From: Sambucus nigra
Lineage: Eukaryota; Streptophyta; Magnoliopsida; Dipsacales; Adoxaceae
Direction: 5' to 3'
NCBI GenBank assembly: GCA_949130495.1
Contig: OX422222.1
Span: 278,494,109-278,558,108, forward strand
Length of the DNA: 64,000 nucleotides
This document shows positions 11,916-22,800 of the stretch, piece by piece. Under the pieces are notes generated by a model. The model was not told where the DNA came from, did no database searches, and saw only the letters and a list, made by a program, of their open reading frames with translations. Within the stretch, counting starts at the first letter, position 1, and every line of letters starts with the position of its first letter. Made by a program: the position numbers and the translations under genes.

Positions 11916-12143
11916 TTACTGATAATACTTGCGTAGGTGTTCAGCATTCCATGCATTCTTAAATTCCTCTCCTTCTAGAGTTGCTATTCTGTAAGTTCCT
12001 GGTCGAACAACTTCTGTAACTCGGTAAGGTCCATGCCAGTTTGCTTCCAGTTTATTGTGCTTCTGAATGACCTTCTTTAGCACATAATCCCCTTCTTTTA
12101 AGTAGCATTTCTTCACCCTCTTGTTGTAGAACAGAGCTGTGCG
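11916..12143 (-). pseudogene. Tat integrase C-terminal domain
   Basis: Continues in the same frame after the stop at 12144. It shows the small C-terminal beta domain of Ty3-type integrases: KEGDYVLKK, then EANWHGPYRVTEV (GPY motif), then TYRIATLEGEEF, ending in WNAEHLRKYYQ and a stop at 11916. The region after it (lower coordinates) is non-coding and repetitive. Confidence 0.85.
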
Positions 12144-13007
12144 TTATTGGTAAGCAGCATTCATAATGGCTGCCTCTTCTCTAACCTCCTCTAGCATATC
12201 CAAATTCAGTCTTCTCATTAAGTCGCTGACTGGGGAATTGAAATTCAGCACTCTGTGTGTTGGAAGACCCAACTCGGCAGGTATTACTGCCTCACTTCCA
12301 AATGCTAGCATATATGGGGATTCTCTTGTTGCTGCTCGGGGAGTTGTTCGGTAAGCCCACAAGACTGACTGTAGCTCATTAACCCAATTAGATTTAGCTT
12401 CACTTAGCCTCTTCTTCAAACCATTTAGTAGTGTTTTGTTCGTCACCTTAGTCTGCCCATTGCTTTGAGGATGACATGGTGCTGAATGGGTCTTCAAGAT
12501 GTTTGATTGTTGACAATAGGCAGCAAACTCCTCGTTGTCGAATTGTGTTCCATGGTCTGTGATGAAGGCATGAGGGAGACCATATCGACAGATGATATTC
12601 TTCTAGACAAATTGGTATACTTTCTCGTATGTCATATCAATAAGCGGCTCAGCTTCTACCCACTTGGTAAAATAATCCACTGCAACAACAAGGTACTTGA
12701 ATCTTCCTCGGGTCGTTGGCAATGGTCTAACCAAATCAATTCCCCACATGGAGAATGGCCAAGTGGAAGTTATGGGTGTCAACAATGCTTGTGGAGTTCG
12801 TCGGATGGAGGAAAAGCGTTGACACTTATCACATTTCTTGGCATAGGCTATACAATCAGCCCTCATCATCAGCCAGTAGTACCCTTGCGTCATCACTCTT
12901 TGCAAAAGTGTCCGACCTGCTACATGAGCTCTACAGGACCCTTTATGTATCTCTTCAATTAACTCTTTCACCTCGAAAGGATGTACACATCTTTGTAGTC
13001 CTGCCAT
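12144..13007 (-). pseudogene. Tat integrase core
   Basis: An HHCC zinc module (H residues near EIHKGSCRAH, CDKCQ) is followed by the catalytic core. The first Asp is in WGIDLVRPLP and the second in FITDHGTQFDNEEF. The third catalytic position, normally Glu in the GQxE motif, is Lys here: codon AAG at 12447-12449 in NGQTKVTNKTL. A stop at 12603-12605 (VYQFV, stop, KNIICRYGLP, probably a former Trp) splits the domain, and another at 12144-12146 ends this frame. The integrase is doubly inactive. Confidence 0.88.
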
Positions 13008-13013
13008 AATTCC

Positions 13014-14069
13014 TCATCTATATAAAACACCATTTGTTAGTATATACCGAGCAGCTTTATACTTCAATTTCTTGGCAGCGAGTTTGTCATCTGGTAATTC
13101 TCCATCCTCAATATATGCCCTGATGGGATCCATCCAAGATGGCCCTAAATCAAGGGTAATAATATTCATCGTCAGGTCTTCATCTATGCTCCGACTTTCT
13201 AATATTTCAATTGGTATCGTTCTTCGCAGTTCGGTACGAGTAGCTGATGCTAGTCGGGCCAATGCGTCTGCTTGTGCATTTTCTATTCTTGGTATTCTGA
13301 TCAACTGAATGGCATTAAATTCTGCCAGCAACTCCATCACCTTGGTATAATACTTGTCCATTAACTCTCCTTTAACTGCATATATTCCCAACATCTGATT
13401 CACAATTAACTGAGAATCACTGAATACCATTAGTTATTGTGCTTCCATAATCTTTGCTAAATTAAGACCTGCTATCATGGCCTCATACTCAGCCTCATTA
13501 TTAGAGGCTTTGAATTGGAATCGCATGGCATATTCCATGTCAATCTCGTCTGGAGTTTTCAAAATAATTCCTGCTCCACAGCCTGTTGTGCAAGATGACC
13601 CATCCACATATAATCTCCACGTAGGTAACTCGTCTTCAAATTTCTTATCTAACAAAGTTCCTCGGTGAAATATGTGCTGTTTCCTTTCATCCTCCCCTGG
13701 TATTTTTCGCTCCTCGTCGACCATCTCTTCTCGCCCTTTTACCAACCGTAGTTGGTCTGGGTTTGAATTTGATGATCTTTCTACATCCACAAGCCCTTTT
13801 ACCAACCGGAGTTGGTCTGGACTTATGTCTGTTGATCCTGTAACATCCACAGGTTGGTCAGCGAGCAACTTTTATTCCTCGAGGGTATCAGGATATGTAA
13901 ACTCTGCTATAAAGTCTGCTACAGCTTGCCCTTTTAAGGATGATCTGGGTTCATACACGATATCATATTCACCGAGCTCGATTGCCCAGTACATCAGTCT
14001 TCCTGATTTTTCTGGCTTTTGGCTATTGGACTCCATTCTCCAATCTGACCAATGTCGAGCTGACCGCAT
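13014..14069 (-). pseudogene. Tat pol: RNase H remnant and second RNase H
   Basis: The classical RNase H is represented only by its end (GRLMYWAIELGEYDIVYEPR, then AVADFIAEF). Roughly the first hundred residues expected after LVRLENG are missing, so an internal deletion near 14050 is likely. A linker follows with two DQLRLVKG repeats (13730-13850). Next is a second, archaeal-like RNase H: WRLYVDGSS, then NNEAEYEA, then FSDSQLIVNQ, then NAQADALARLAS, so its Asp-Glu-Asp-Asp pattern is visible. A stop at 13434-13436 splits it just before LMVFSDSQ. Having two RNase H domains is the signature of Tat elements. Confidence 0.85.
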
Positions 14070-15855
14070 ATTCTGATACTGCCAGGTATAAGTACAACTT
14101 TTCTCCCATCACTGATCTGGACAGCAATGGAGGTGTTCCCAGATATTTCTTCAAGTCTTGAAAGGCTTTTTCACATTCATCATTCCACTCGAAAGTTTTT
14201 CGAAGTGTTTTGAAGAATGGAAGGCACCTATCAGTTGCTCGAGATACAAATCTATTGAGCGCTGCAACTCGTCCTGTAAGACTATGCACTTCTTTCTTCG
14301 TCGTTGGAGATCGCAACCCTAAAAGAGCTTTGATCTTTGCTGGATTTGCCTCAATGCCTCGCTGGTTGACGATATACCCGAGGAACATTCCTTCTTGTAC
14401 TCCAAAGGTGCACTTTGTCGGGTTGAGCTTCATTTGGTATTTATCCAGTTGATCAAAGGTCTGACCTAAGTCAACTAGATGATCAGCAGCTTTCTTGCTC
14501 TTTGTCAACATATCGTCGACATAGACCTCCATATTGCAACTGATTTGTTCGAAAAAAACCTTGTTCATCAGCCGCTGGTATGTCGCTCCTGCATTTTTCA
14601 AACCAAAAGGCATAACATTATAACAATAAGTTCCCCTAGGGGTAATAAAAGAAGTGATTTCCCTGTCTTCAGGTTTCATTTTGATCTGGTTGTATCCAGA
14701 GTAAGCATCCATGAAACTGAGTAGCTCGTGCCCCGAGGTAGCATCCACTAGTTAGTCAATTCTGGGCAATGGGAAGTGATCCTTTGGGCAAGCCTTGTTG
14801 AGATCAGTGAAATCAACACACATTCTCCATTTATTATTTTTCTTCTTTACCATCACCACATTTTCCAACCAGTCTGGATACTTCACATCTTCAATGAATT
14901 TGGCTTTCTGGAGCTTGTCGACCTCCTCTTGAATAGCTTGATTCTTCTCGGGGCTAAATACCCTTCTTCTCTGCTTTACAGGCTTGATCTCCTTATTCAC
15001 ATTGAGCTCATGACATAAGAAGTTTGGATTTATTCCTGGCATGTCTTCATGACTCCACGCAAAAGTTTTCTTTCTATTTCTCAAGAAAGTTATCAATTCC
15101 TGTTTTATTAAAGCATCCAACGATGAACCTATCTGGGTTACTCGTTCAGGGTGCTCGTCGTCCAGAATAACATTTTCTGTAGATTCTACCACCTGTCCTT
15201 TTACAAGTTGGGATTCATCTCTGGGATCAAGAGTTTCAATCTCTGTATCTTCTTCCACCTGGTAGGTAGTAGTCTTTTTCCTTGATTCTTCAAGTTCCTC
15301 TTGCTCGGAAGATGAATAATAGCATTCTCGAGCTACTTTTTGATCACCTTTCACCACTCCCACTCCGAAATTTGTTGGGAATTTTAAACATTGATGTACT
15401 GTAGATGGGACTGCTTCGAACTTCTTCAAACCAACTCTTCCCATGATGATGTTGTAGGCTGACTGCACATTCTTATCCATCACAAAGAAGCATATTCTTT
15501 CTGTTCGACAAGCAGGCCAAGCTCCAATGAATATATCCAACTTGATCGTCCCAAGTGGAAAAACTTTCTCGCCAGCAAAACCCAGAAGAGGTTTGTGATA
15601 AGGCTCCAATTGAGATAACTTCAAATTTAAACTGTCAAAGCATGAATAGTACATGATGTCTGTCGAACTGCCATTGTCTACCAGCACCCTTGAAATCACT
15701 ACTTCTTTCATCCTCATTTTGATCACCAAAGGGTCGTCGTGAGGGTAAAGAACACCTGCCAGGTCATTTTTAAAAAGCCAATAACCAGCTTCTCTTTGTT
15801 TACCTTCCTCGGACGATCCTCCTCGGCCAAATTTATTCACTGAATGTACGAGCAA
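14023..15855 (-). pseudogene. Tat pol: protease and reverse transcriptase
   Basis: From 15855 downwards one frame holds an aspartic protease (LVDNGSSTDIMY, near 15664-15690). After a variable linker comes the RT (MCVDFTDLNKACPKDH, then FMDAYSGYNQI and MPFGLKNAGATYQ). The RT catalytic motif YVDD is intact at 14512-14523. A single in-frame TAA at 14752-14754 interrupts the protein between PRID and LVDATSG, where a Gln codon is likely ancestral. The frame runs on into the RNase H connection (LYLYLAVSEYAVSSTLVR) and stops at 14023. The linker contains QLVKG near 15200, related to the repeats at 13730-13850. Confidence 0.9.
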
Positions 15856-16073
15856 GCTTGTGCCTCTCTGAGGTAAGCTTTTCTTTCTGCAGTAAGATCT
15901 CCTCCTCCTGCATCTCCTCCTGTAATAACATTACAATCAAATGATCCAAAACGTATGGAAAATACCTCTCGTTCCGGCTGCCTTGGTTTCTTGGGAAGAT
16001 CGGGGTCATCCTCGGCATCATCTTCGTGGTCTCTCTTCTTTTTTTCCTCTGCTCGACGAGGAGATCTAGACCT

Positions 16074-17662
16074 TTATCTAGTTCGATCATTATTTCTTCT
16101 TTCACCTCCCCGATCAACATATTTTTCTAGCTTTCCTCTTCGGATTAGTGTTTCAATCTCGTTCTGAAGAGCTATGCAATTTTTAGTCATATGGCCATGA
16201 TCTTTGTGGAATTCGCAATATTTGTCCCTGTTCCTCACATCAGGATCTGACCTCAGCTTCTTTGGACACTTTACTTCCTCGCTATTCTTGATTTCTTCCA
16301 AGACATGATTAATACCCATTTTCAAGGGAGTGTAATTATCGAATTTCTTCAAAATTTCCCATGATGACTTATTATTTTTGGAACGCTTGTCGCCACCATT
16401 GTTCTTATGCTCTTTATTTTTAGACTTATCGACGTCCACCTTGGTGTCTTTATCTATACTCTTCTTTGCAGCCATAGCTTCCTCGGCATTCATGATTTTG
16501 GCCGCTTTTGCCATCAACTCTGACATAGTTTTAGGTGGATCTTTCGCCAAGGTGTAATATAACTTATTAGGCAACAACCCACTCATCAAGGCGGTGATTG
16601 TTATCTTCTCCTCGTAGTCTATAACTTCCATCTTCTCGTTATTGAAACGGGTTATGTAATCTCTAGTACTCTCACCAGATTTTTGTCTAACACTTAGCAA
16701 GTGTGCTACTCGTTTTACTGGTTTTGCTCCAAAATAGAAATTGTCGATGAACAACTCAGCCAACTGAAGGAAAGTTGAAATCTTTCCCCAAGGAAGATTA
16801 TTGTACCCTATCTGGGAAGCTCCAGTAAGAGTTCCTGAGAACACTCTGTATCTCATCTCGTCGGGGACAGTATAGATATCGGCGGAGCTTGATATTGCTC
16901 TATATGAAGGACAGGAACTGTTTTTCCATCATATTTAGGGGTCACTACTGGTGCTTTAAACTTTGACGGTGTAGGAAAATTCACAATGGCCTGGACAAAA
17001 GGTGTCCCTTGAACAAAAGTTCGTTGTAGGGGATTCTTCGCCCTAGCCATTTCTCCCAATCTATCCTCCAATCGCTGAAGGGACCCTTTCCACGCTTCAT
17101 TTCCTTCCTCGGGCCTATTGGTTCGAGCAATGGATCATTCTGAAGTAGCCTCTTGAGATTTATCTTGACGAGCAACTGGTCGTGATTGTGCTGATCCTTC
17201 TCTGAGATCAGATGGTTGTCGAAAACTCCTCGACATGGTCTTAGGTGGACTCATATTCCTCCTAGGGCCTAATCGACTGAAAGGAGACACCCTACTCAGT
17301 CTTTCTAAGGCACTGGGTCTTTCTGGAGAGAGAGTGATACGTTGATCAGTATCTGTAGCCCTTATTGACGAAGTTCGCCCAGGTTGATAAGAGAAATCAT
17401 CAGAGTCCTCATTACGATATGACTCAGTATGTCTGGATCGTGAAGAAAGTAAATAAGTTTTCCTCTGACCACTTCGCTGTCCTGAACGTGCAGGTGCATC
17501 GCCATGAAGGGTTTGTATAAGTTGCCTCATTGTGTCTTGCATGGAGATTTGTCCTTGAGCCAGATTCATCATAATTCTGGCCAGATCTGGAGGTGCAGAG
17601 GGATTTGGAGGATTTCCAGCATTTCCAGCATTTCGATTGCTAGATTCTGGATTATCCGCCAT
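16074..17662 (-). pseudogene. Tat gag, broken
   Basis: ATG 17662 (MADNPESSNRN) opens a 175-codon Pro/Ser/Arg-rich N-terminal frame ending at 17135. Gag homology continues in a second frame to 16853 (KYDG block of the Retrotrans_gag domain) and in a third frame from 16856 to 16074. The last holds the capsid-like part (FNNEKMEVIDYEEK), a Lys-rich linker, and the variant zinc knuckle YCEFHKDHGHMTKNC that is characteristic of Tat-type gag. At least two frameshifts plus a stop before 16074 make it unusable. The residues after the knuckle run on out of frame towards protease. Confidence 0.85.
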
Positions 17663-17707
17663 TGATGATGAATGATTTTTGGTGAAAAACGATAATAATA
17701 ATCGATT

Positions 17708-17723
17708 CCCACAGACGGCGCCA
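17708..17723 (-). other. Primer-binding site, Tat element
   Basis: The minus strand reads TGGCGCCGTCTGTGGG starting three bases inside the 5' LTR. This TGGCGCC-type primer site is typical of Tat-lineage elements and fixes the orientation. Confidence 0.85.
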
Positions 17724-17918
17724 ATCTGTTGATGTAAAAAACTAGATTACTCTAATTATTTAATCACAGATAAATAAATAAGATAAAAGATTTTAAAGTG
17801 GTTCAGCCTTATATGAATGGCCTACGTCTACTGTTATGTTATTGCTGAGTGTTTGGGAATTCTCAATTACAAGTGCTATCAAGAAATTCCGGTCCCTTTG
17901 AATGAGGGTGATACAAGG

Positions 17919-17926
17919 TATTTATA
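17919..17926 (-). promoter_or_regulatory. TATA box of the Tat 5' LTR
   Basis: Reads TATAAATA on the minus strand, at a reasonable position for the U3/R junction in this LTR. The same octamer is preserved at 6273-6280 in the other LTR. Inferred from sequence only. Confidence 0.55.
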
Positions 17927-18213
17927 GCCCTTAGGTTGTACATGAAAGGGTGTTACATTAAATGATACACATATGAAAGGGTAATTCATTTAATGTTCTT
18001 CAAACGTGCGTGTCAAGATGATAAGCATTCAATGAATAGTTAAACTTTTGATTATCTAGCAATTAATGCTGTGGTCGAGGTGCAGCTCGAACCGCCTTAG
18101 TTTCTCGTCGCCCAAAAGTTCCTTGGAGCATTGGAGTTCCTCAGAGGATAAGAGTTCCTCGGAGGTTTGGTCGGGGAAACAATCTTCCTCGTTGCTATTG
18201 TGCCACGTAGATT

Positions 18214-18223
18214 GACACGTGTC
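18214..18223. promoter_or_regulatory. G-box palindrome in Tat LTR U3
   Basis: GACACGTGTC, a perfect palindrome with the ACGT core bound by plant bZIP and bHLH factors, about 290 bp upstream of the TATA box on the minus strand. A second ACGT core (CCACGTAG) lies about 10 bp away. Both are retained at 6568-6577 and nearby in the other LTR. Confidence 0.5.
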
Positions 18224-18269
18224 TTCTTATTATTCGTCCACATCAGCATACTAATTTTTGGTGTCAACA

Positions 18270-19756
18270 GTTACAATGGTTCAATAGGGAAGGGGTATTC
18301 TTCACACATATGACAATATGAGTAATGATGAGGAATGTAGAACCGAAGAAGTATTCAAATCTGATGAAAATGTTCCAGAGAATTCTAGACCTTCGAAAGA
18401 GGCGCAGTGCGGTTTGTATGAAAATTATCCAAAGGGGGTTACGGAATTGTCATTTGTTGTTGAACTCTTTCACATGAAGCAACTTAATGGATGGAAAAAT
18501 TGTTCTTTCACTAAGTTGTTGGGTTTTTTGGGACGGTATTTTTGACTGCTAGAATATCGAAGTCTTACTACCAAGCTAATAAGCTAACGAAGGACTTTGA
18601 ATTCAAGTACGAGACGTGGGATGCGTGCCCAAACAACTGTATGCTTTTTTGAAATCAAGTTGAGAAACATGAAAAGTGTGACATATGCGGATCTTCTCGA
18701 TATAATGATGATGATTCAAGTGTGGGTGTCTAAGGCCCGAAGGTAGCCTTAAAGAAAGTAAGGTATTTCCTTTCAAAACCTAGATTGCAGAAATTATTTT
18801 CGTCATCCCATTCAGCTCCTCTAATGAAATGGCGTGCCGAGGAACGGATTGACGATGGTGTCTTATGGCATCCAGTAGACTCTCGTTCTTGGAAAATATT
18901 TGATGAGCAAAACCCATCTTTTGTGAGAGATAATTGCAATGTTAGGCTTGGATTAGCTTCTGATGGATTTAATCCGTTTGGTAATATGAGCATTAAGCAC
19001 AGTACATGGCCTGTTATCCTCATTATTTATAATTTAGCTCCGTGGTTGTGCATGAAGCAACCTAATTTGATTTTGTCTATACTTATAGATGGACAAAATG
19101 GACCCAAATATAAGATCGATGTACTTTTACAACCGTTGATTGATGAGCTGGTTGAGCTATGGAATGATGGTGTACGCACTTACGATGCATCTAGTAAGGA
19201 GTTCTTTCAGTTGCATGCATCTTTGATGCGGACTATTATGGATGTCCCCGTAAATGCCATGTTATCAAGATGGAGCACAAAAGGTACATTTGTTTGTCCT
19301 TATTATAATGAAGACCATCAGGCAATGCGATTAAAGCATGGTAAGAAGTTATATTATTGGGGTCATCGGCGATTCTTAGACCCCCGCCATAGGTTTCATC
19401 GTAAGAAGACACCATTTAATGTGAGGGTAGAATTACGACCGACCCCATTAAAACTTTCGAGCTTGCAAGTGTTGCAATGGTTGAATGATCTTGACATTGA
19501 AACTGAATATAAGGTGTGGAGATACATTGGTGTGGAAACAAAGTCTAATGAACTCCTAATATAAAGTGTTACACTTTGTAGCCTTGAGAAGATATTCCCA
19601 ACGAGTTTTTTGGATGTGATGGAACATTTGCCTATACATTTTCCCAATGAACTCCTAATTGCGGGTTGTGTCCTTTACCATTGGATGCATCCAATTGAAA
19701 GGTATCTCCCCCCCTTAAAACTATACGTTCATAATCGACCGTCTAGAAATGCATGA
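18270..19756 (+). pseudogene. CACTA transposase (TNPD-like) core, Transposase_21 region
   Basis: Resumes after the duplicated GTTAC, in frame with the exon cut at 6080. It contains the FHMKQLNGWKNCSFTKLL block, a C-rich YETWDACPNNCMLF to CDICGSSRYN segment, then 18785-19564: WRAEERIDDGVLWHP, NVRLGLASDGFNPFG, STWPVILIIYNLAPWLCMK, which is Transposase_21 (PF02992). A DUF4218-like piece (YHWMHPIERYL, PF13960) is at 19619-19756. Breaks are TAG 18285, a frameshift near 18548, TGA 18650 (probably a former Trp) and TAA 18731. A deletion near 19565 removes the usual HNLDVMH-type block. This is a dead copy of a typical plant CACTA transposase. Confidence 0.92.
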
Positions 19757-20079
19757 CATTTTTGCAAACCTTATATTCAGAGGCCTCGATCGCCAACTCT
19801 ATTCTTCTTTAGGAATGCATGACATTTTTGCTCGCGATACATTAGTGTGGAAACAAAGTCTACTCGACCGTATAGAAATGATGATAAGAGGGATATGAAT
19901 GGTTGTGCACTTGGAAAAAAGTTCCATTTGAACTTGATCAAGTAATGTATACGCAAGATCATCGGTATGTTCTTACCAACACAGAGTCAGTGACACCATT
20001 CCATTAGTAAGTTTCATTATACCTAGTTGGATTTTGTAAAAACTTTTCTTATTATTTTTATGTAATAGATATATGACTA
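19757..20079 (+). pseudogene. CACTA transposase, post-DUF4218 fragment
   Basis: Short rearranged stretch. GCATGACATTTTTGC occurs at about 19751 and again at about 19816, a local duplication. Near 19945-20007 a YVLTNTESVTPFH-like frame corresponds to the YVLxNxxEVxPF block after DUF4218 in CACTA proteins. An exon end with donor GTAAGT follows at about 20008, then intron sequence into which the next retroelement inserted at 20080. Confidence 0.6.
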
Positions 20080-22787
20080 TGATAACGTGACTTTTGTATG
20101 TGTCGTTGTTGTTGAAAGCCAAGTTAGTCAAAAATACTCAAATACCTACAAAATTAAACAAACTCAAGTGTAACGGTAAGTAAGGGCATCAATCCACTTT
20201 CAAGGGGGTAAGCTAGAGACAAATTCAATTGTAATTCACTTTTTATTTTCTTTTTGTGCTTTTTCACTTTTCTACTTTTTTTTAGCTTTTTCAATATTAA
20301 AACAATAGGGTGAGGTGATGATTTAAACTAACTAAACTAAAGTGTGAGGTGAAAATAACTAACTAGAAAGTGACTAAAATGAAAAGAAAGTCTAACACTA
20401 AAATAAAAGATAAAGTGAGGTAAATAATTGTGAGAACAATCAAGGAATGGGATTACATCACAAATTTTAGTTATTCTACTTAATTAATTTAATTATTTGA
20501 ATTATCCCAAATTAATATCAAAATTACAAACCAACTCTCGTTGCAAGTGTAATTATAATAGTAATATTTTAGAAAATTAAGTTTAACACCCCACAACTCT
20601 GGAAAATTAGATCTACACTCCTTTTAATTAATCACCCGCTAGGATCCATCAATTAAAATTTATGTCAATCTTAGAAAATAAATTTAGAGTTGAAATTCAA
20701 GTTATAATACCCCACTTAAGAAACCCCTATATCTAGTTCGAATCTAAAATGGGTATTATAACTAGAATTTCGATTTTCTCTCGAAAATCATTTACCCTCT
20801 CTAGAGGCGTAAATTTAAGGGTGAGGGATCAAAATTAAAATTCAAAGGGATATTCAAGTAATCGGACTAATTAAACTAAAATAACATCAAATAAGGGTTT
20901 CACCCCACCCCTTGAAAGGGGTTTTAGCCTAACATGGTACCAACCATAATAAACAAATATTCAGTAGGCATTTAATATAAAAGAGTAAAGAGGAGAATAA
21001 TCAAACCAATCTTTTGAATTCAATAAACTTCACTCCTTGAATGAGAAGCATACAACCCTCCAATTGAGAATCCAATTAATTTGAAAATAAATGAACACTC
21101 AATTAAATCTCAATCAATATTTAACCTCACAAATATAAAAAATAAATAAAAATAAAACTATTTACAAATGATATTTTTCTCTACAATTCTCTCTCTATAA
21201 TTTTCCTATCTAAAAGCTCTCCTTATAAATGGGGTCTTCTACGGGTATATAGGGTAATTGGTATAAGTGTGCATGTGGTTTGGGTGTGTCATGTGAATGA
21301 GAATAAAAATCTGATACGGTGAGGGGTAATTAGGAAAAATGGCAAGGGAGCATGTGGATGGTGAGGTTATGAGAGAGTGGGGATAAGTTGGGGTCATTTA
21401 TGGAAAAAGGGTAAAAGGGGTTTAATAAGACACATGGGGAATTAAGTGTCATTTGGCTTTTATTTGGCAGATCGTGGCTTGCTTTGTGGAGGTTCAAAGC
21501 TGGAAATGGGGAATGGGTTTTTGAATTGGGTTATGGAAGAAATGGGTTTGGGTTTGGTTGGATACCCGGTTTGGATTTGATTCCAGGTTTGGATTTGATT
21601 CCGGGTTTGGAGAAGGAGGTGGGATGTCATCGGAGAGATTGGACGCCGCCGAGTGAGGGAAATGGGGGCTGACAGGTGGTCGGCGCCGGAGCTGGTACGT
21701 AGCGCCGGAGAGGGTTGAAATGAGGCAGGCGGGACGTCGCCGGAGCTTGTAAACCAGAGAGAGGAGGTGAGGGGTGCGCCGGGCGTTCTCGGAGATGGGT
21801 AGGTCGCGAGGTGGCGCCGCCGGATTGGAGGTAACGCCAGCAGATCGGAGTCGACAGAGGGGCTGGAGGGGGTAAAAGGTTGAGGGAGTTTAGTTTTACT
21901 GTTGGAGGTTTGAAGTGTTTGGTTGTTTGTGGTTATGGAGGAGAGAGAGAGAGGAGAGAGAGTTGTTCGGTTTTGGAAGTTTGATGAGAGAGAGAGAGAG
22001 AGAAAGAGGTGGAGGTTTGTTGGAGAAGATGAGTGGGGGTTGGTTAGGGTGTAGAAGGGTGTAGGGTGGTAGTTTGAGGGTGAGGTATGTGTATGTGGGT
22101 ATAGGGGGGGTGTTTAAGTTATAGGGTGTGTGTGTGTTTTTTTAATATGGACTCAACTAAAATAATAAAAAGACTCAACTAAAATAATAAAATTAAACTA
22201 AAAATAAAAATAAAAATCTTAAAACTAAAAACTAAAAAAAAATCCTAAGCTATATAAAAACTAAAATTATATAAAAGAAAAGAAATAAAAACATAAAATT
22301 AAATGAAAACAAAAGTCCTAAAAAAAATATAAAATATAATAAAATAAAAATGAACTCCTAAAACTAATCCTAATAAAATAAGACTACACTAAAAACTAAT
22401 CAAAATCAAAATAATATAAAATTATACTAATGAAAATAAAATAGAAAAATAGAAAATAAAACCTAGAAAATACTAAATAAATCTAAAATAAATCCTAAAA
22501 ATAAAAATGACTCAAACTAAAAATATAAAAATAATAATATAAAGGGACAAACAAAGCACACACAGGGATTGGGGTAGGTTTAGGCCAAGTTAAGGCTCGG
22601 GTGAGGTTACGGGATTGGGTATTAGCTCCATATTGGGCACAATTGTCTTGATTTAAGCGTTTGAACTCTGCAATGCACAATTGACCTACAAGATAAATAT
22701 TTAAGCACATAAGACCCATATTACCGAGAATTAGCAACTAAAATAAATCTATTCGGGGTATAAAATATACGTTTTGGGTGCTTATCA
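20080..22787 (-). repeat. Non-autonomous element 3' LTR (2,708 bp)
   Basis: TGATAACG to TTATCA. AT-rich outer parts enclose a GC-rich, CCG-containing block (about 21480-21900) followed by GA-rich and A-rich stretches. A 62-codon plus-strand frame with a duplicated GLDLIP unit occurs in both LTRs and is probably not a gene. Confidence 0.92.
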
Positions 22788-22800
22788 CACCACCCCCAAA
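22788..22800 (-). other. Polypurine tract of the gag-only element
   Basis: The minus strand reads TTTGGGGGTGGTG directly against the 3' LTR. An identical 13-mer lies at 24655-24667 and a shorter relative (TTTGGGGGTGA) at about 24806-24816. Confidence 0.75.

Larger units (their letters stand above)
6081..18269 (-). mobile_element. Ty3/gypsy LTR retrotransposon, Tat lineage
   Basis: 12,189-bp element bounded by LTRs (6081-6622 and 17727-18269) and a perfect 5-bp target duplication GTTAC (6076-6080 and 18270-18274). The primer-binding site next to the right LTR and the polypurine tract next to the left LTR place it on the minus strand. Coding order from the right is gag, protease, RT, RNase H remnant, second RNase H, integrase. 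A second RNase H between RNase H and integrase is diagnostic of the Tat group. About 4.3 kb at the left holds an antisense gene and tandem repeats. I count about 13 substitutions and one 1-bp indel between the LTRs, so the insertion is fairly recent. Confidence 0.93.
17727..18269 (-). repeat. Tat element 5' LTR
   Basis: 543 bp, TGTTGATG to GTGTCAACA, next to the primer-binding site; it would drive minus-strand gag-pol transcription. It is followed directly by the duplicated target GTTAC and the resumed CACTA coding sequence. Confidence 0.95.
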
